Shown one piece after another: positions 35,440 through 49,054 of a stretch of 64,000 nucleotides of DNA. The notes under the pieces are model-generated. The model ran no database searches, was not told the DNA's origin, and was given only the letters and a program-made list of their open reading frames with translations. This DNA comes from Pyronema omphalodes (Eukaryota; Ascomycota; Pezizomycetes; Pezizales; Pyronemataceae). Position numbers and translations under genes: made by a program. The stretch covers positions 372,001 to 436,000 of the forward strand of contig JAJJXM010000030.1 in NCBI GenBank assembly GCA_024516155.1, written 5' to 3'. The first letter of the stretch is position 1. Every line of letters starts with the position of its first letter.

Positions 35440-35914
35440 TTACTCCTCCCCTTCCCCCTCCCCCTCCCCCTCCTCATGAATCCCCTGATCCAAAAAGATA
35501 TCATAAACACTAGCCTTCAACAACGTAAACACAAGCGCACTCTTCCGTTCCAACACCCGAAGCGAATCCATAATCTCTAACGTCGGCGTGTTGGCTAGGT
35601 GTGATGTTACGGCTGCTAACTGGGTGGAGGGTTAGTTGCTTGTGGTTGTGGGATGGGTTATACCCCCCTCCCCACAGGAGGGGGGGAGGGCGGTGGGGCG
35701 GCGGTGGAAAGGTATAGGGGATGGGGTAAAGACAGAGGGGAGGGGGGTGGATGGGGTGGATGGGGTAAAGGTATAGGGAAGGGCAGAGGGGAGGGATAAA
35801 ACACACCCGCTGAAGATTCCCGAGTAGCTTGGTATACTCATGTAACAGCTCACGTTCGGTTGCGGTGAGGACTCCGCCGCCGGATTGCGGGGTTTGCGTC
35901 GAGGGTGAGTTCAT
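35440..35914 (-). CDS. DAD3: DASH complex subunit Dad3
   Basis: Dad3 is a small subunit of the fungal DASH/Dam1 complex, which couples kinetochores to microtubule plus ends in mitosis. Minus-strand exons 35807-35914 and 35440-35619 flank a 187-nt intron (GTGTGT...CCCAG). The protein is 95 aa, close to the usual Dad3 length. ELLHEYTKLLGNLQRLAAVTSHLANTP is followed by the family signature LEIMDSLRVLERKSALVFTLLKASVYDIFL and an acidic EGEGEGEGEE tail. Bases upstream of the start (about 36,205) include an ACGCGT box inside GACGCGACGCGT, a typical MBF-type cell-cycle site. The 5' part of this gene is the left boundary of the tandem duplication, and a broken copy lies at 50,385-50,462. Confidence 0.93.
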
Positions 35915-36284
35915 TTTGTTTCGTTGGGCGGGGGTGTTGGATGCGTGGGGAGCGTGGGGACAGAGGGGGCGGGGGTGGACTGGTGGATTGGTGGATGGGG
36001 GGGGGGGGGATTTGCTGAGTCGTTTTGTGATTTCTTTCGTTGGTATGTTTGTGCAGTATCGAGGGGGGGGCAGTGATGAATTGGCGGTGTAGAGAGAGGT
36101 TGAATAGACTGATTTGATGTAGTTGAGCTTAAACTGAGCTCGAGGGTGCGAAGCTTACGCGCTTGGAACTAAGAGTTGCTGAAAGCGCGGGGTACGCGGG
36201 GTGACGCGACGCGTTGGGTGGCTTGGTAGGGTGGGGGTAGGGTAATTTGGACGTAGGTGCAACTATGATGCGGTTCAGTAGCTA

Positions 36285-37020
36285 CCTACATTTTTCGACC
36301 GCAACTTCGGATTTTAAGGATAAGAGGAGAAGTTGGATTGGGGATCGCCAGGTTTAAGTCTTATTATGAGGGCTGAATTTGTGATAGAACTGGTTATAGT
36401 GAAAGTGTTTTTTCTTTGGAAAAACGAAAAAAAACAACCAAGGCGGGTATGCTGAATTTACAGTAGATCAATGATAACTCCGCACATGGCGGCAGTGATG
36501 AATCATGTTTCACTCATACGGCGCGGGAAATAAAAGGAGGTAGAGGGTGTTTAAGGGTTATTATTTGGATGTTCTTATGTTCCATGATATTTCCAAGATT
36601 GTCCATAATGTTTCACTCCATCTGATGTGTTACCTTCTGATGCAACTGTGTTGCTGTTAAACTACATATTTCGACCGCTGCTCCGGATTGTCAGGATAAG
36701 AGGAGGAGTTGGATCGCGGATTGGTGTTCTGTGTTTTGTTTTGAGGCTGAAGTCAGTGTTGAGTTGTGGATTAATTATGTGATTTATATCTAGAGTTGAT
36801 AAATACATCAATCCGGCATGGCTAGTGTAATGCTGGTGTGATACATTATGTGTCACCCGCTAGATAACTCGGGACAGAGAGGAGGTGCTGGGTGTTTAAG
36901 GGCTATGGTGTCGTTATGTTTCATATTTCGAAGATGACCCATGACTGTCCACTCTAATATACGTTTATCTGTTGTGATTTGTTTTCTCGAACGGAGCTGC
37001 GGAATTCTGATAATGATGCA
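36285..37020. repeat. Diverged tandem duplication inside unit 1 (about 370-bp copies)
   Basis: The segment starting TTTTCGACCGCAACTTCGGAT near 36,294 recurs as ATTTCGACCGCTGCTCCGGAT near 36,668. Both are followed by AAGGATAAGAGGAGAAGTTGGAT-like sequence, GAGGCTGAA, and later a GGTGTTTAAGGG(C/T)TAT block (36,547 and 36,892). Unit 2 has only one such copy, near 50,795-51,000. Confidence 0.65.
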
Positions 37021-40000
37021 TTGTACCTGTCATAACCACAAAGATTTGCCTGTTACATTCCCGATACCTTCGGATTGAGATGTTATTATTTTACGGCAGT
37101 AAGTACTGTCCCTGAATTGCGGTAGATATTTTTGAAGGTTTGATCACTCTGTTACCGGTACATGGGGTTCCTGGTACTTATTCCGCTACATCTTATTCCA
37201 CCATTGACGCAGCTCAAAATGTGGATCCATATTGAGCCGGATATTGTTACGAGTACTGAGGTTACCATTTTTGTAGATAGAGTGCAACACTACAGCTCCA
37301 CCGAATCGATGATATTGAAACACATTCCCCTAGCCGTTAACATGTGTTCCCTGGCTACCAAAACCGTATCATTATTGTTACAGCTCCGTGACATTGATGA
37401 TGGATATTTATCCACGAATATTACACCTTATTCCATCTGTATGTTCTGAATACCCATCAACGCCGCATGAATCTGCTGTTGCTCCATGCCATGGTGAGTC
37501 TTTCATTACATCTCATTCCATCAACATGCAACAAGCCTATTCCCCGCCTGAATGTTCGACCGCTTGATCCACTTCAAATACCGCCTTTTTCCCGCTCCGG
37601 TTTTTCCTTTCACTCCACCATTCTCTACATTCCATCTAAACCTGGAACAACATATTCCTTCCCTTCCACAGTTTATCCTGTCTCTATCTACGACATGCTT
37701 ATTTTAATATCTCAGTATTCTGAATCCCTTTAATTTCCATCCGCTGAAACCTCTTGAATGACACCAGTCAAACATATTGTTATCTCCTAACCGATGACTC
37801 TTATTTTTCCGTAAGTTTTTAGCTGATCTGCCTATTTGCACTTTTTCGCTAACCTGTCAAGTCATCCATACCAAAAGTTGTATTCGCACCATCACAGCGC
37901 CGATGTGTACTACCACCCTATTCGCTTTTCTGGTTAACTTGATTACCTCATTACCACTGTCTTGGACTTTTTCTGGAAATATTCGTTACTCTGGGCTATT
38001 AAATCGGTTCTTTGTGACTACCGAATATATATTGCTTCTGGACTCTACCCATTCACGACCTTGGGGCAATGACGATTGAGAGTACTCATCAGGTGCATTG
38101 TCCCCGTACGTAACGGAACCGAAATCTGGCCTTCTTCGCTCCTCCGGTCTGGATGACTTTCACACGATTCTTTCGCTTGTGGTTTTTCCTGGGGATACAG
38201 CGACTTGAATACCTGCGAAGGCCAAACCATCTCTTGATGTTGAATTTTCATCTACCTGCCCTTGGAGGGATGGCAAGCACATGGCACCCTGCCCATCCAA
38301 CGTTAATGATATTCAGCGTAAGGACGACACTCACAGCATGAGGGAAGAAGTGCTTTGCCTTGCACCTCCCGACCGGCGACAAACCCATGCCAATTGGAGA
38401 AGGAAACCACAATACCGAGGAGGCGACTCAGCGGGAATGGCAGAACCGCATGGCTGGCCTTTGTCTTTGCAAGGCCCTCAGGAACCCGACATAATCCTCC
38501 GGGTATTGAAGGCTCTTATCCTTGCGGATGTTTTACCACCACATGCCCTGAAGGGATAACAATGCACTTGCTCCCCCAATGACAGTGTTCGCTATACTCA
38601 ACATCAAGGACGAGACAGTCCTGGCACGGACACTCTTAGCGGCCCTTAGGGTCTTCCTTTGTCACACTTTAATTCCCCTCTCAACATAATCTTCTCCCCA
38701 CGTTATGAAGACCTACTGGACACCTTTATCAGGAGCCGTAATGAGCCCTCAGCTAGAACAGAATATCGATGACGATACAACAGATTTGGACGGTTGCCCA
38801 TGAGGTGCGGTTTTGGCTGTTTTGGCTAGTAAGTCAGGGACAGCGTCATCATCGCTAGCTGTGCACCAAAAAACATACAGAGGGAGCCCCTGCGATTTCT
38901 GGGGATGGTGATCAAGATACTGTCCTTCCCAGGGATGATCGAAAACCCAGAAATCATGAGAATGACTTGCTAAGCACCATTCAGTATTACATCGAATACC
39001 CCTGTTCTCCAAAAGCAGCAATGAAAAGCGAGATTGGTGTCAACCAGGGATCACTACAGTGATTCTCATACCACAAGTACAAAGAATACAGACACCCTGA
39101 GAAATACACTAATCAGATGCTACAAAGCGATCGTTGTCAAGACTGCTGACAGTAAATACAGCATTCTTGTTCGGGCTGTCTGGCGTATGGAAGATGAGAA
39201 TTTATATCAACTCGGACTTCAGGTTATTATACTACTCAGTACATTTGAGATGCAACATTCATGGAGCTACCGCCGCTTATTCTCTGTGCAGTGACGGAAT
39301 GGTATTTGTCTCTAGCACCGTGTTAGTATGAACAGAGAGGGAAAAGGCAATACGAATTCCGTGCGATCATTTCATACACTGTTTTGTTCATTTGCTTCCC
39401 GATTCGGAAATATTTTGCACCAGAAATGGCGTTACCTTCAGCATTATCTAGTGTAGCAATAGAAAAGGAGGTGGAACATCTCCGATGGTTTCGCGCCTTA
39501 CATGCTTCCGAATGCCGAAAATGTTGCTTTGTCTCCGGCACGAATCATCCAATTCCTGGTCATCACCTCAGCGTTTGAATCCAAAGCCACTACCTGCCGG
39601 GTTGATAAAAGCGGCTACTCGTCTCCAGCGCCCTGAAATTTCTGTTGAGATGATCCGATAGTCAGTTGGAATTCCTTCACTCAATGTGATGTTTTGTTTT
39701 GTCATTGATGTTTTCTCTACTCATGCATCCGAACCAGTGAACCCCGAGAAATGTGTAAAGGATCTAGTGCCCAAAATCTAATCTGTTGCCACACTGATCA
39801 GCGATCGTTCTGCTTGTTTCTTCAGTGATGTTTTCCGTTCCTGTTCGTCACATATAAAATTCGCGTAATTTTCTGTTAGTGCTGTTTTCGGTGATTTTCA
39901 TTTTATGGGGAAGAGGGATGTTGTCTTTGTGATTATTCTGTTTTAGATCTTGTGTTCGATTACTTATGCCACCAAGGCCATTGTGTTCCATAGTGAAGTA

Positions 40001-41159
40001 GGAAAATAATATCTGTGTTTGTTTGAACATGAGTTTTTATCCAGTAATTTGTGAATCGTGTTGGTTGGATGATAGTTTGGTGTCAAGGTGAAAAACAATA
40101 CTCAGTAAGTTGCATAAACATGATGGTTTCTCGCTTTGGGTTGCCTGAACGGCGCGGCGGCATAAATCGTGAGGCTTGTCAATTTCCATTCCTAGAATAC
40201 GGGTAAATGAATCCCCACCGGTGGGACAGAGTAAATCAGAGATATGCGAACTGATGAGAAAAGTTTCAGGATTCGCACAAGAAACACGGACAAGTCCAAT
40301 GGTTGCAGCCCAGATGATTTCGGCAATTCTTTGCATCAAGCTAAAGAAGATTTTGATCTAGCAGTGCGGGCATCGGCAAGAATGCCATTCTTATGTCTTG
40401 ATACAATTACTGAGCGTTTTGTTTTACTACATGTGATGTTGGATGCGTCAGTGATGAGGGAAAAAGGCTAGTTTCATTCATGAGGTCAGTACAACAGGTC
40501 TAGTGGTTTCGCTTTTTCATGTGGTTAGTGCAAACTGTATCGCTGAGCGTTCAAGATCCAATGATATCCCACATCATATAATCGTGACCGCGAATGACTA
40601 GTCAGGATTGACCATAATGATGATAACGCTCCAGTTGCTTGGTGATCCTCTGTGAATCAGTGTTGTAGTAGTTATTTTTGGTCAATTAGTAACGTTAGGC
40701 TTGGTGGGTCTTGTGAATGGAAAGTTTTAAAGTGTCAAGAAATCTCCCAGTTGACGTGTCAAGTCTGAGGTCCGTTTCCTTTTCGTGTGTGGTATCCGGT
40801 CCTGAGATTCCTCGAATGTTCGCATTAATGGCTTTTAGAGGAGTTGCGCGGATCGCTTCTGCCGTTTTTTGTGTTATAAGTGATTTCGCGCTTTCTGGGT
40901 ATGTTCACCGACGTTCACATTCGTTGGCCGTCTAAATGAAGCTGTTGATTGATGATGAGGGCGGAAGTGAACAGCAGATGTGAAGTGGAAGAGCGATATA
41001 GTTGGTCATATTTGAGTCGAGGTGTTGGCTTTCGTTATACGTCATAACCAACACAGAACGTTTAAATTACACAAAATATCTCGAGATTATAAGCATAAAC
41101 CGATGAATTTCAAGATTTACTGATTGATTTCTCAATACTAATACAAGTCCGAATCATCC

Positions 41160-42230
41160 TCATTCCGAGTATGCTATTTTCCAAGTGCTTCTAGTTAGCC
41201 AAATACAGTCTGACCAACTCCTGCCATGACTGACCAGTAATGTGGTGTTATTCACTGAAGAAGTGGAGAATATATACGTATTACTGCGAGTTGACGAGCA
41301 TACAGAGTAGTGGATGTGCATTCAAGCGAACAATCAATATGTAAATGTACAGATGAGAAAAGATGAAGAGGCGAAAAGATACGATTGTGCAAATGCGAAA
41401 TTGCGGATTACATTGCACTAAAACATAAATATGTAGGTACATGTAGATACGTGCAGATGAATGTAGGAATTTAAAAACGTTACTGCAAACAATAGTGGTA
41501 TGTCATACTTGCTTTAGGCATTCAACGCAGATGTTTATGGACACTATAAATTATATTCGCAGACAGCTTTTGATTTCAGGTTGGTGATGGTGAAGACACT
41601 CAGAGACGATCTATAATAAGAGATGAAATATTTATCAGAGGTAATAAACAATAAAAGCGGTGATGTCATCGCTCCTTGTGCTTTTTACCCCAACGTCGTA
41701 CCTCACACGTCGCACCTAGCACCTCGGTTAAATCCGACTCGCTTAATTTCCTGTCGTTTCCGCCGGCGCTTCGGCCAAGCGATGAAAATAAAGAGACATA
41801 GTGTACACCATTTTCAATCGGATCAAAATCGAAACCAAAAGTTATTTTTGTCAATGTACGACTGTATGAAGTTTAATCGAATGCATAGAAAAAGGGAATA
41901 AAGATAGAAATAAGCGACACGCCATCAAGCACTAACCTTGCAGCCTCAAGGCATCTCTATATCTTAACGTCTTTCAAGGCGCTCGCGCGGCTCTGTTCCA
42001 GTGTCAGTCCCTTCAATTCACCTTCTTCATATCTCGCTTTCAATTTTTCATTTGCCAAATAATCAGCCGCTAGGCTTGGGAAACCCCTCTGTGTCGGTTC
42101 TGCATCGGATGCTGGCGATTTCTGATAATCCAGGACCGATCATTGAATATAGTGTATGCAAACGTCACGGCTGGTTCCACGTTCCCCGTTTGGCCTTTGA
42201 CTTCATGATCTGAGCCCACCGTAATAATGA
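41160..42230. repeat. Block X1 of unit 1, paralogous to 48,740-50,060
   Basis: This block and 48,740-50,060 share, in the same order, a TGTTATTnACTGAAGA segment, GTGCAnATGnGAAAA stretches, AATAAAAGCGGTGATRTCATCGC, TTTCCGGCGCTTC, the AAAAGTTATTTTTG segment, and GAAATAAGCGACAYGGCAT or close equivalents. Spacing is similar but identity is much lower than between units. The corresponding unit 2 pair is 54,130-54,720 and 61,270-62,290. An older duplication therefore predates the tandem duplication. Confidence 0.6.
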
Positions 42231-42958
42231 GTCGACTCTAGAATTTCCCGGAGTCATTCTGTACGCTCAAAGTTCATAGGAAACATAAACATAAAGCCCC
42301 TGCCGTTTGTGCTTTCAGAATAACCATCAGGATTGATGTTAGTGGTGTTATTGTACGGTATCCCTGGTAAAGAAGCCGCGAGGTGGTAATGGGGGTGGAA
42401 ATGAAATGTAGTCCCGGAGCCGAAAATGGAGGAGATCAGCCGTCAGCTACAGTGTGAAGTGAGTTACTAGCTTTGGTTGGCCATCGTGGATAGTAAAGCA
42501 CGTACAAATTACATAACCAATTTCGTGATGTTCACCAGATGTTAAGAAATCCACACGAACAATACGATATACAGAAACCGATAAAAGACGAAATCGGGAT
42601 TATGACAGTCATGTTATTATACGACTGCACATGACTCGTCTCCATCTTGACGTCGTTGTATGTGGGAAGTGGCCGCTGCGACGCGGTGGTTTCAATATTC
42701 CGAAAGCTCCCATTTCTCCAATAACCCCCAAGCATAAAATCGAATAGTCACTCGAGCCAGAAACGAATCCCCGTCCGATAAGTCTCAAAATTCGTGTGGT
42801 GATTCACCTCCACTATCTCGGTCCGGTACAGAGGTGGATATATGATTGAGTCTTGTCAGATGGTAGCTTCATTTAGTTAATGGCACTCCATGATGTTATG
42901 CCCGATCCATATAGGCTAATGCTGTTCATCGATGTCGCATAACTTTGCGGCAGCTCTA

Positions 42959-43922
42959 CTCGTGCCAAGGTGGCGCTAATGCACCACCCCCGGTCACTCG
43001 CATGCTCGTGAACCGTGGGCACTTCTACGAAGTGCCTCTCAGAGCTTTGCCCAGGGCAGAGCTGTGCCCAATTTACTGTTTTTCCAGACATTACAGTACT
43101 TTTTACCCACGCCATCAATTCCGATTTACTCAAATATTTTATATATGGATAATATATATCTAAATTCAATATTCCAGGTGTTCGCAAGTTAATATCATGT
43201 TGTGGTGGGCCGTGGTGTTGTAATTTGTGTTGCGTGTTCGGATTGCCATTTTTCACGCCCATGCGAGATCTCAACAACCAATGAACTGATGAAGATAATT
43301 TTTGAACCGTCAGAATTGCGCATATTTATTTAGTCGAACAGAGATTTCAGGTTAACTTCAGATTGTTGTTGTTGTCTGGTTGACATCGCGATGTGAATTT
43401 TGCGCGGTGTTGAGTTGCGTCGCGGTGTTGCTCAAAGCTCATGCTCGGCCAACGCAAAATGGTGCCGTTGTTAACCCAACAATGATCATTTGATCTATAT
43501 CAACCGCAACAACAACAATGTGCAAATGATGTAAAATGTCTATTCGACTAAATCAATATGTGCGATTCCAACGGTTCAAACATTATCTCAATCGGTTCAT
43601 TGGTTGCTGAGATCTCGCATGGGCGTGAAAAATGACAATCCGAACACGCAACACAAATTACAACACCACGGCCCACCACAACATGATATTAACTTGCGAA
43701 CACCTGGAATATTGAATTTAGATATATATTATCCATATATAAAATATTTGAGTAAATCGGAATTGATGGCGTGGGTAAAAAGTACTGTAATGTCTGGAAA
43801 AACAGTAAATTGGGCACAGCTCTGCCCTGGGCAAAGCTCTGAGAGGCACTTCGTAGAAGTGCCCACGGTTCACGAGCATGCGAGTGACCGGGGGTGGTGC
43901 ATTAGCGCCACCTTGGCACGAG
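42959..43922. mobile_element. 964-bp foldback MITE with long inverted repeats, TA target
   Basis: The element begins CTCGTGCCAAGGTGGCGC and ends with its reverse complement. The outer 310-315 bp of each arm are almost identical (I see one difference); a further roughly 80 bp are alignable at lower identity around a centre of about 170 bp. It is flanked by TA (42957-42958 and 43923-43924). The equivalent place in unit 2 (GCTCTATTCGATTGTTGATG at about 55,475) is an uninterrupted single-TA empty site. TA duplication suggests mobilisation by a Tc1/mariner-type transposase. Mirror-image ORFs of about 110-134 aa (start MLRSRMGVKN) run inward to outward in both arms; they look incidental. Confidence 0.88.
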
Positions 43923-44561
43923 TATTCGATTGTTGATGTTCTACACCTCCTTCCATGAATACTGGATATGCATCAGTGGACGCAGATTTTTCGGCTACGC
44001 TCAATTCCACAGAGGTTTCTAGTCAATGGTGACCTGACAGGAGTGAATGTTATTTTGGCAGCAATTTGTTTTGTGTTTTTGGGATTTTACACTCAATGTT
44101 CTATAAGAATCATGTACACAGTTGATTATAATAATCGCAACATATCATCAATAAACCATGTGCTGCAGGTTCTTCGTGCACCATGTTTGTTACATCCACC
44201 AGAACTCTATTGTATTTTGTCTAATACCATACATTTTGTTACCGTTCCACTTTTATCGTGCGCCTACATTTGTAGCAGCTCCACCTTGCGAGAACAAAAA
44301 TGACATTCCATTTCTCTCTATCAACATATTGAAGCTCTATGTCCGCCCCAAAGATTTCTTGCCGCTGACTCCCATTTAAATGCAGTTCTTTCTTCCTTTC
44401 TTGCCCTTGTTCCTCTCCATCTTCTAACAACATCCGGAATCACTCGCCTCCTGCCATATAGCACTACAAAAACACTTTTCGAACTGCATTCCTACTAGCT
44501 CTTTTTTTATCTCTTGAAAGTGATCCCTCCCCTCCGGATTTGTTTATTATTCTCTCGTAAG

Positions 44562-44969
44562 ATGGAGCTCTCCAATTCCATGGCATCCCACTCATATTGC
44601 GTCAACAGTGTCCGAGAAGACCAACCCTCCCTCGCCTGTTCATCTAATAAACTTCCATCCATATGTGAGTCATCTCTTCTAATTTTTGTTCTCGTTCGTC
44701 AGTATAACGTTTAAACTTTTCCAGTGAGATTCCTTTCACGAAACTCTCAACACAACATCTCGAACTTTTGCAACCTTTGTATTCAACTTCTTTCATCAGA
44801 CTGCAGTCATGGATCTGGTCTCCTTTCGATCCATTCCTATGCGCCTGTCAAAATACAGGCCGATTACACAGCATCAAGAAAACAACAAAACCGGAGTCAT
44901 TCATCCAATATTTGGGAGATTCTGCTTGTCCTTCCGGCTGTTTTTGCAATGCAATTTTCAAAAGTATGA
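44562..44969 (+). other. Candidate small spliced ORF, possibly decayed gene
   Basis: Exons 44562-44664 and 44725-44969 would join over a 60-nt GTGAGT...TTTCCAG intron into 115 codons (start MELSNSMASHSYCVNSV). The start codon, the splice sites and most of exon 1 are preserved in unit 2 (56,129 onward), but there the second exon is broken by an inserted stretch and a stop. An alternative frame across the same exon keeps CPSGCFCNA in both copies. No family is recognised. It could be a relic of a gene in the original unit. Confidence 0.3.
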
Positions 44970-46860
44970 ATACCATCTGTTCAATTTTGACGATATCGCA
45001 GCAGCTGACGAATAGGATAGTCATCTCAGTACCCCATTTCTCAACAACACTGATGCGACGCAGCAATAAAAGACGCAATGTACATCAGTGTACCGACATC
45101 ACGAATCAAACATGCCTAAGGCAATATTCTCTTTATGTAATTTATGCACTGATCTCCCCGCTCTCCCGGTTTTGCTCATTTTCTCTCCGACGGAACTTTT
45201 GTGTTCCCTCGCAATCCAAATATTGGAATTTCCACCTCATTCGAAATCTAGCTTCTTTCTTTATCCGTCACTCTTTTTAATTTTGCTTTTCTTGTTTACC
45301 AATACCAGTAGATAGAGAACCAGAGCCGTGAGCAGTTGGAATTCCGTAGCCTTCCACGCTTACCCAGGTGTAACTATGCGATCATAAATCCTAAGGTTAA
45401 ATGGAATATGTCTGTTGGAAGAAGGTATATAAGTCTCCAGTACAGAGGCCTTCGCCTCCTTGTAGAAGGGAATTCAAAGGTCCAAATCGCAACCAATGGT
45501 ATGCTTCCCCTCTACCCCCCTCACACCTGCCCCCACCTCCCTGCGCGCTAATGGAATTTTTTTTAATTCATGCTTCCTGTATATCGCAATGTCGTATGAT
45601 GTTACATAACGAGATCTATCATCTCAGTACATGACATCATCTGCAACAGTTCCCGCATAAACAACAGTGCTGATGCGAAGTAGAGAAGAGCCACCCTTTC
45701 AAATCTTCACGCACCAGACCCAAAAAGAATAATGGCCAGACAGCGATCTTGTTCTGTCCCCGCTGCGGTTGGAGCAGTGTCAGAACTAAAGCTGTCACTA
45801 TGAAGGCAGCAAAAGTGTTGCTGCCCAGAGGACAGTAGAATATCAAGCCCGAACTGCCGCCCGAATCTGCCGTCCCCTCCCTCTGCCACCCAAACCATCC
45901 GGAGCATCCTGGGCAGCACAATATTATTCCACCGCGGAAGCCAATGGAGCACCACTGCATGGTCTGGGTGTTACCAGTACACACAAAGCCCCGGATTTCT
46001 CAACACATGTCTTAAGGACCACATGGAGGTATGCCTATGTTTTCATCCGACGTTCATGAAGAAGGGCATGGATGATAATTGTGGAGCATGTATCGAAGAG
46101 GATAGTACCCGCAAAACGAGACAAAGTGAGCTATCTGTTGCGCATTCTGACAAACACAAGGGCGACTTTTGTCCTTGGGCGGACGCTATAGGCCCGACAC
46201 CATCCCCCGGCAATCTTGAGGTTTCATCCTTATGGATGTTTTCCAACTGTCACTGTACACCTGTTGAATCAGGGATAGACATCAGGTTATTATCGAACAA
46301 TCTGGGTTTGAATAACTTGTTGTTGGGAACCTTCATCTTTATCAACATAATCACATTACTGGCTGTTATCTGACTATGGAGAGAATGCCAGAAATGAAAC
46401 CAGACACATGCGCATGCAGTTTCCATGGACTTGAAAAATTGGTCTGCTGTTTGCCTTCTTCCGGAACGCACTTTTCATCCCTCCCAGGAATATGATTCTC
46501 CTTTTCCCAGTCAACCACGCCTTGGTATACTCCACCTAGATATTAGGGAGAAATTCATCTCCTGGACACCACAATTCCTGCCAGCAATTGCAGCATAGCG
46601 GAGGCAGTGCGTTGCTTCGTCCTGTATTTTGGGGTTTCCAATTATCCACATCGCCTGGCTCAGTGAACATCAATGTCTGAAGGATGATCGGACCATGGGA
46701 CAGGGCTCTGTTGTTGTACTGTTCCGCCTCAAAGGATGATATGACGGAGGGGATTCAAGAATTGACATCATGGCCTAAATGGTATAGAACAACGTCGGGT
46801 AAGATATGCCTAGTTGGGCAAAGGAATCGCGATTGTATATTCAAGGCTTCTTTGTGCTAT

Positions 46861-46942
46861 CCATACTTTATTCCACAATGGAAGTAAAAAAGAAACTTAT
46901 CCATACTTTATTCCACAATGGAAGTAAAAAAGAAACTTATCC
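46861..46942. repeat. Exact 40-bp tandem duplication
   Basis: Positions 46861-46900 are repeated without a mismatch at 46901-46940 (unit starts CCATACTTTATTCCACAATG). Unit 2 has only one related copy near 59,400, so this arose in unit 1. Confidence 0.9.
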
Positions 46943-49054
46943 TCACTTCCCCCACTATCACCTATCAGTATAATGCCATGAATGGTGGATATTTCATCGG
47001 CATCATTCTGTTGCAAACCGGGCTGTTCTGCTGTTTTTGTTGGCTTCTCACTGCGAGCTTATTTTCCATACATCAATATGGTCCTGTAAACGGTGGAGTT
47101 GATTAATGACGTAATATTTTCCATTGGGATTTCGTCAAGTATACCGTGTGTTTCTTGCCTGCTTTCTGGAACACGAAATGTTCACTAGATTCATCTTACC
47201 ATAAGAGTGTATACCGTATGCATAAGCCCAATCCCCCGGAGCATTAGAAATACCGGGATATTGCCACTTGGCTGGTTCAAGCTACCCAAGGACTTATTTA
47301 TGCTTGTTTTTCTTCGTCTATTTGCTATCTACCTACGGATATGCAACCCGTGGTCCGAGCGTGAGATCGTCTTTCTCCTCTTGTCGTTCCTGTTATTGAG
47401 TTTTACTGCTTACCGCAATTTCAAGCTCCTTGAGCATTTTCCGGGCCAAAAAAAAATGTTTTTGTTTTCTGTTGTTTGATCAGTTGTGGCAACTCTCTCC
47501 ACCAGATTGCCTTATTCTGCCATGGTTGGAATCATTCATTGTTTTCTTTCGGTTTCTGTTTCATGTATTTCAATTCGCGGTCAACAATGGTGTTGATGTC
47601 AACGAAATCAGCATAACTTCCCCGAAATACAGATTTTCTTTCTTGGTGCAGAGAATACCGAGGAAAGATATTTTTTGTTTTCTGTTGATTGATCAGTTGT
47701 GGTGATTGTGCCTGACTCTTGACCTGATGATTCTGGGGGTTTTTTTGTTCTGTTTTGTTGTTTTTGTTTGGGGATTGATTTTTGTTCGGGGCTAGCTAGG
47801 ATACTTTGATTTTTGTATTTGGAGAGGATAATCCTGAACGACTGATGGTTTTGCTTCTGCTGCAAAACACAGAAATATTAATGGCGTGTGCTGCGCCGTG
47901 TTGTGGGAACCCTGAGGGGGGACTATGAAACGGCGGCTTGTGGGGAGGTTGGTCGATAGTGATGGTGGGATGGGGGTTGATGGGTGAGGAATGGTTGATG
48001 TGGAAAATAACTTTCGGTAGCTTGGTCCAGGGGAAATTGAATGTGGTTGTGTGTAGTTATGGCGGAGTAATTCACTAGGTGTTGTGAGGGGAGTATTTTC
48101 GCGGTGCTGTGACTGCATGAGTGATAGATTACGATCATTACAAGGGTCTTGTTTGTGATGTATGATACCTGTGGATTGTGGATGGGAAGCAAAAGGAATA
48201 AGTTAAGTAACAGCATTATTATATACGATGATTGCGAATTATGTGATAATAGTTGTGTATAGTACTAAAAAAATAACAATAAACACTTTCTCAATCGCTC
48301 ATATGCTTGTAAAGGCTCCAAATTGATACGAGAGTGTATATCATTTCTAAACAGTCCTAGGGGAATCCAATATCTACACCTGCAGCGTACCTGTATATTT
48401 ATTTACACAAAAAAATAATAAAAACAATCATCTTATTGTCCCAACAAACCGATTGATCTTTAAAATCTTGTTGCTGCAGCAGAGACAAAACTGAATTCAC
48501 CGGATTATCAGAACAGCCGAATTCAAATGCAGCACTCCGGCTACGTGGAAAGATACACTTTGTGCCGATGTAATTCTATTCCTGGTGCTTTAGTCTATTC
48601 AGTCTGCATACGCCTATGATATACATCGGATCCGAAACCATGGTTTACAATATCCATCTATCTATTTATCTCTCTATCGGTGGAAATATGCCGGTTGATA
48701 TGAGTTCCGATAAAACGTTCTGGTTTCATTAACCATCAATGCAATCCTATGTATCAAATACCGTCCGACAAACTCTTACCGGTCACTTTGCATGTAGTGT
48801 TATTAACTGAAGAGAGTCGCACAAAATATATGCATTTCTGCGAGCTTACAGCAACCACACGGCAGCCAGACGGCGGGTGTTAATTGTGCATTACAACGAA
48901 CGATAGATTTGCAAATGTGCAGATGTGAAAATATGTAGAAATGAAAAGATACCGACGTGCAAATACAAATACGCATTACATTTGCTTTAAAAAATACACC
49001 GATATAGCCTTACATACATATACATATAAATACAGATGCAGATGCAGATAGATA

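Noticed and set aside
35510..35914. 134-aa single-exon reading of DAD3
   Set aside because: It reads into the intron; splicing at 35,806/35,620 restores the complete Dad3 family signature.
42873..43936. Mirror-image ORFs MLRSRMGVKN... in both arms of the foldback MITE as a real protein
   Set aside because: They agree only because the arms are inverted copies; no known domain and no independent conservation.
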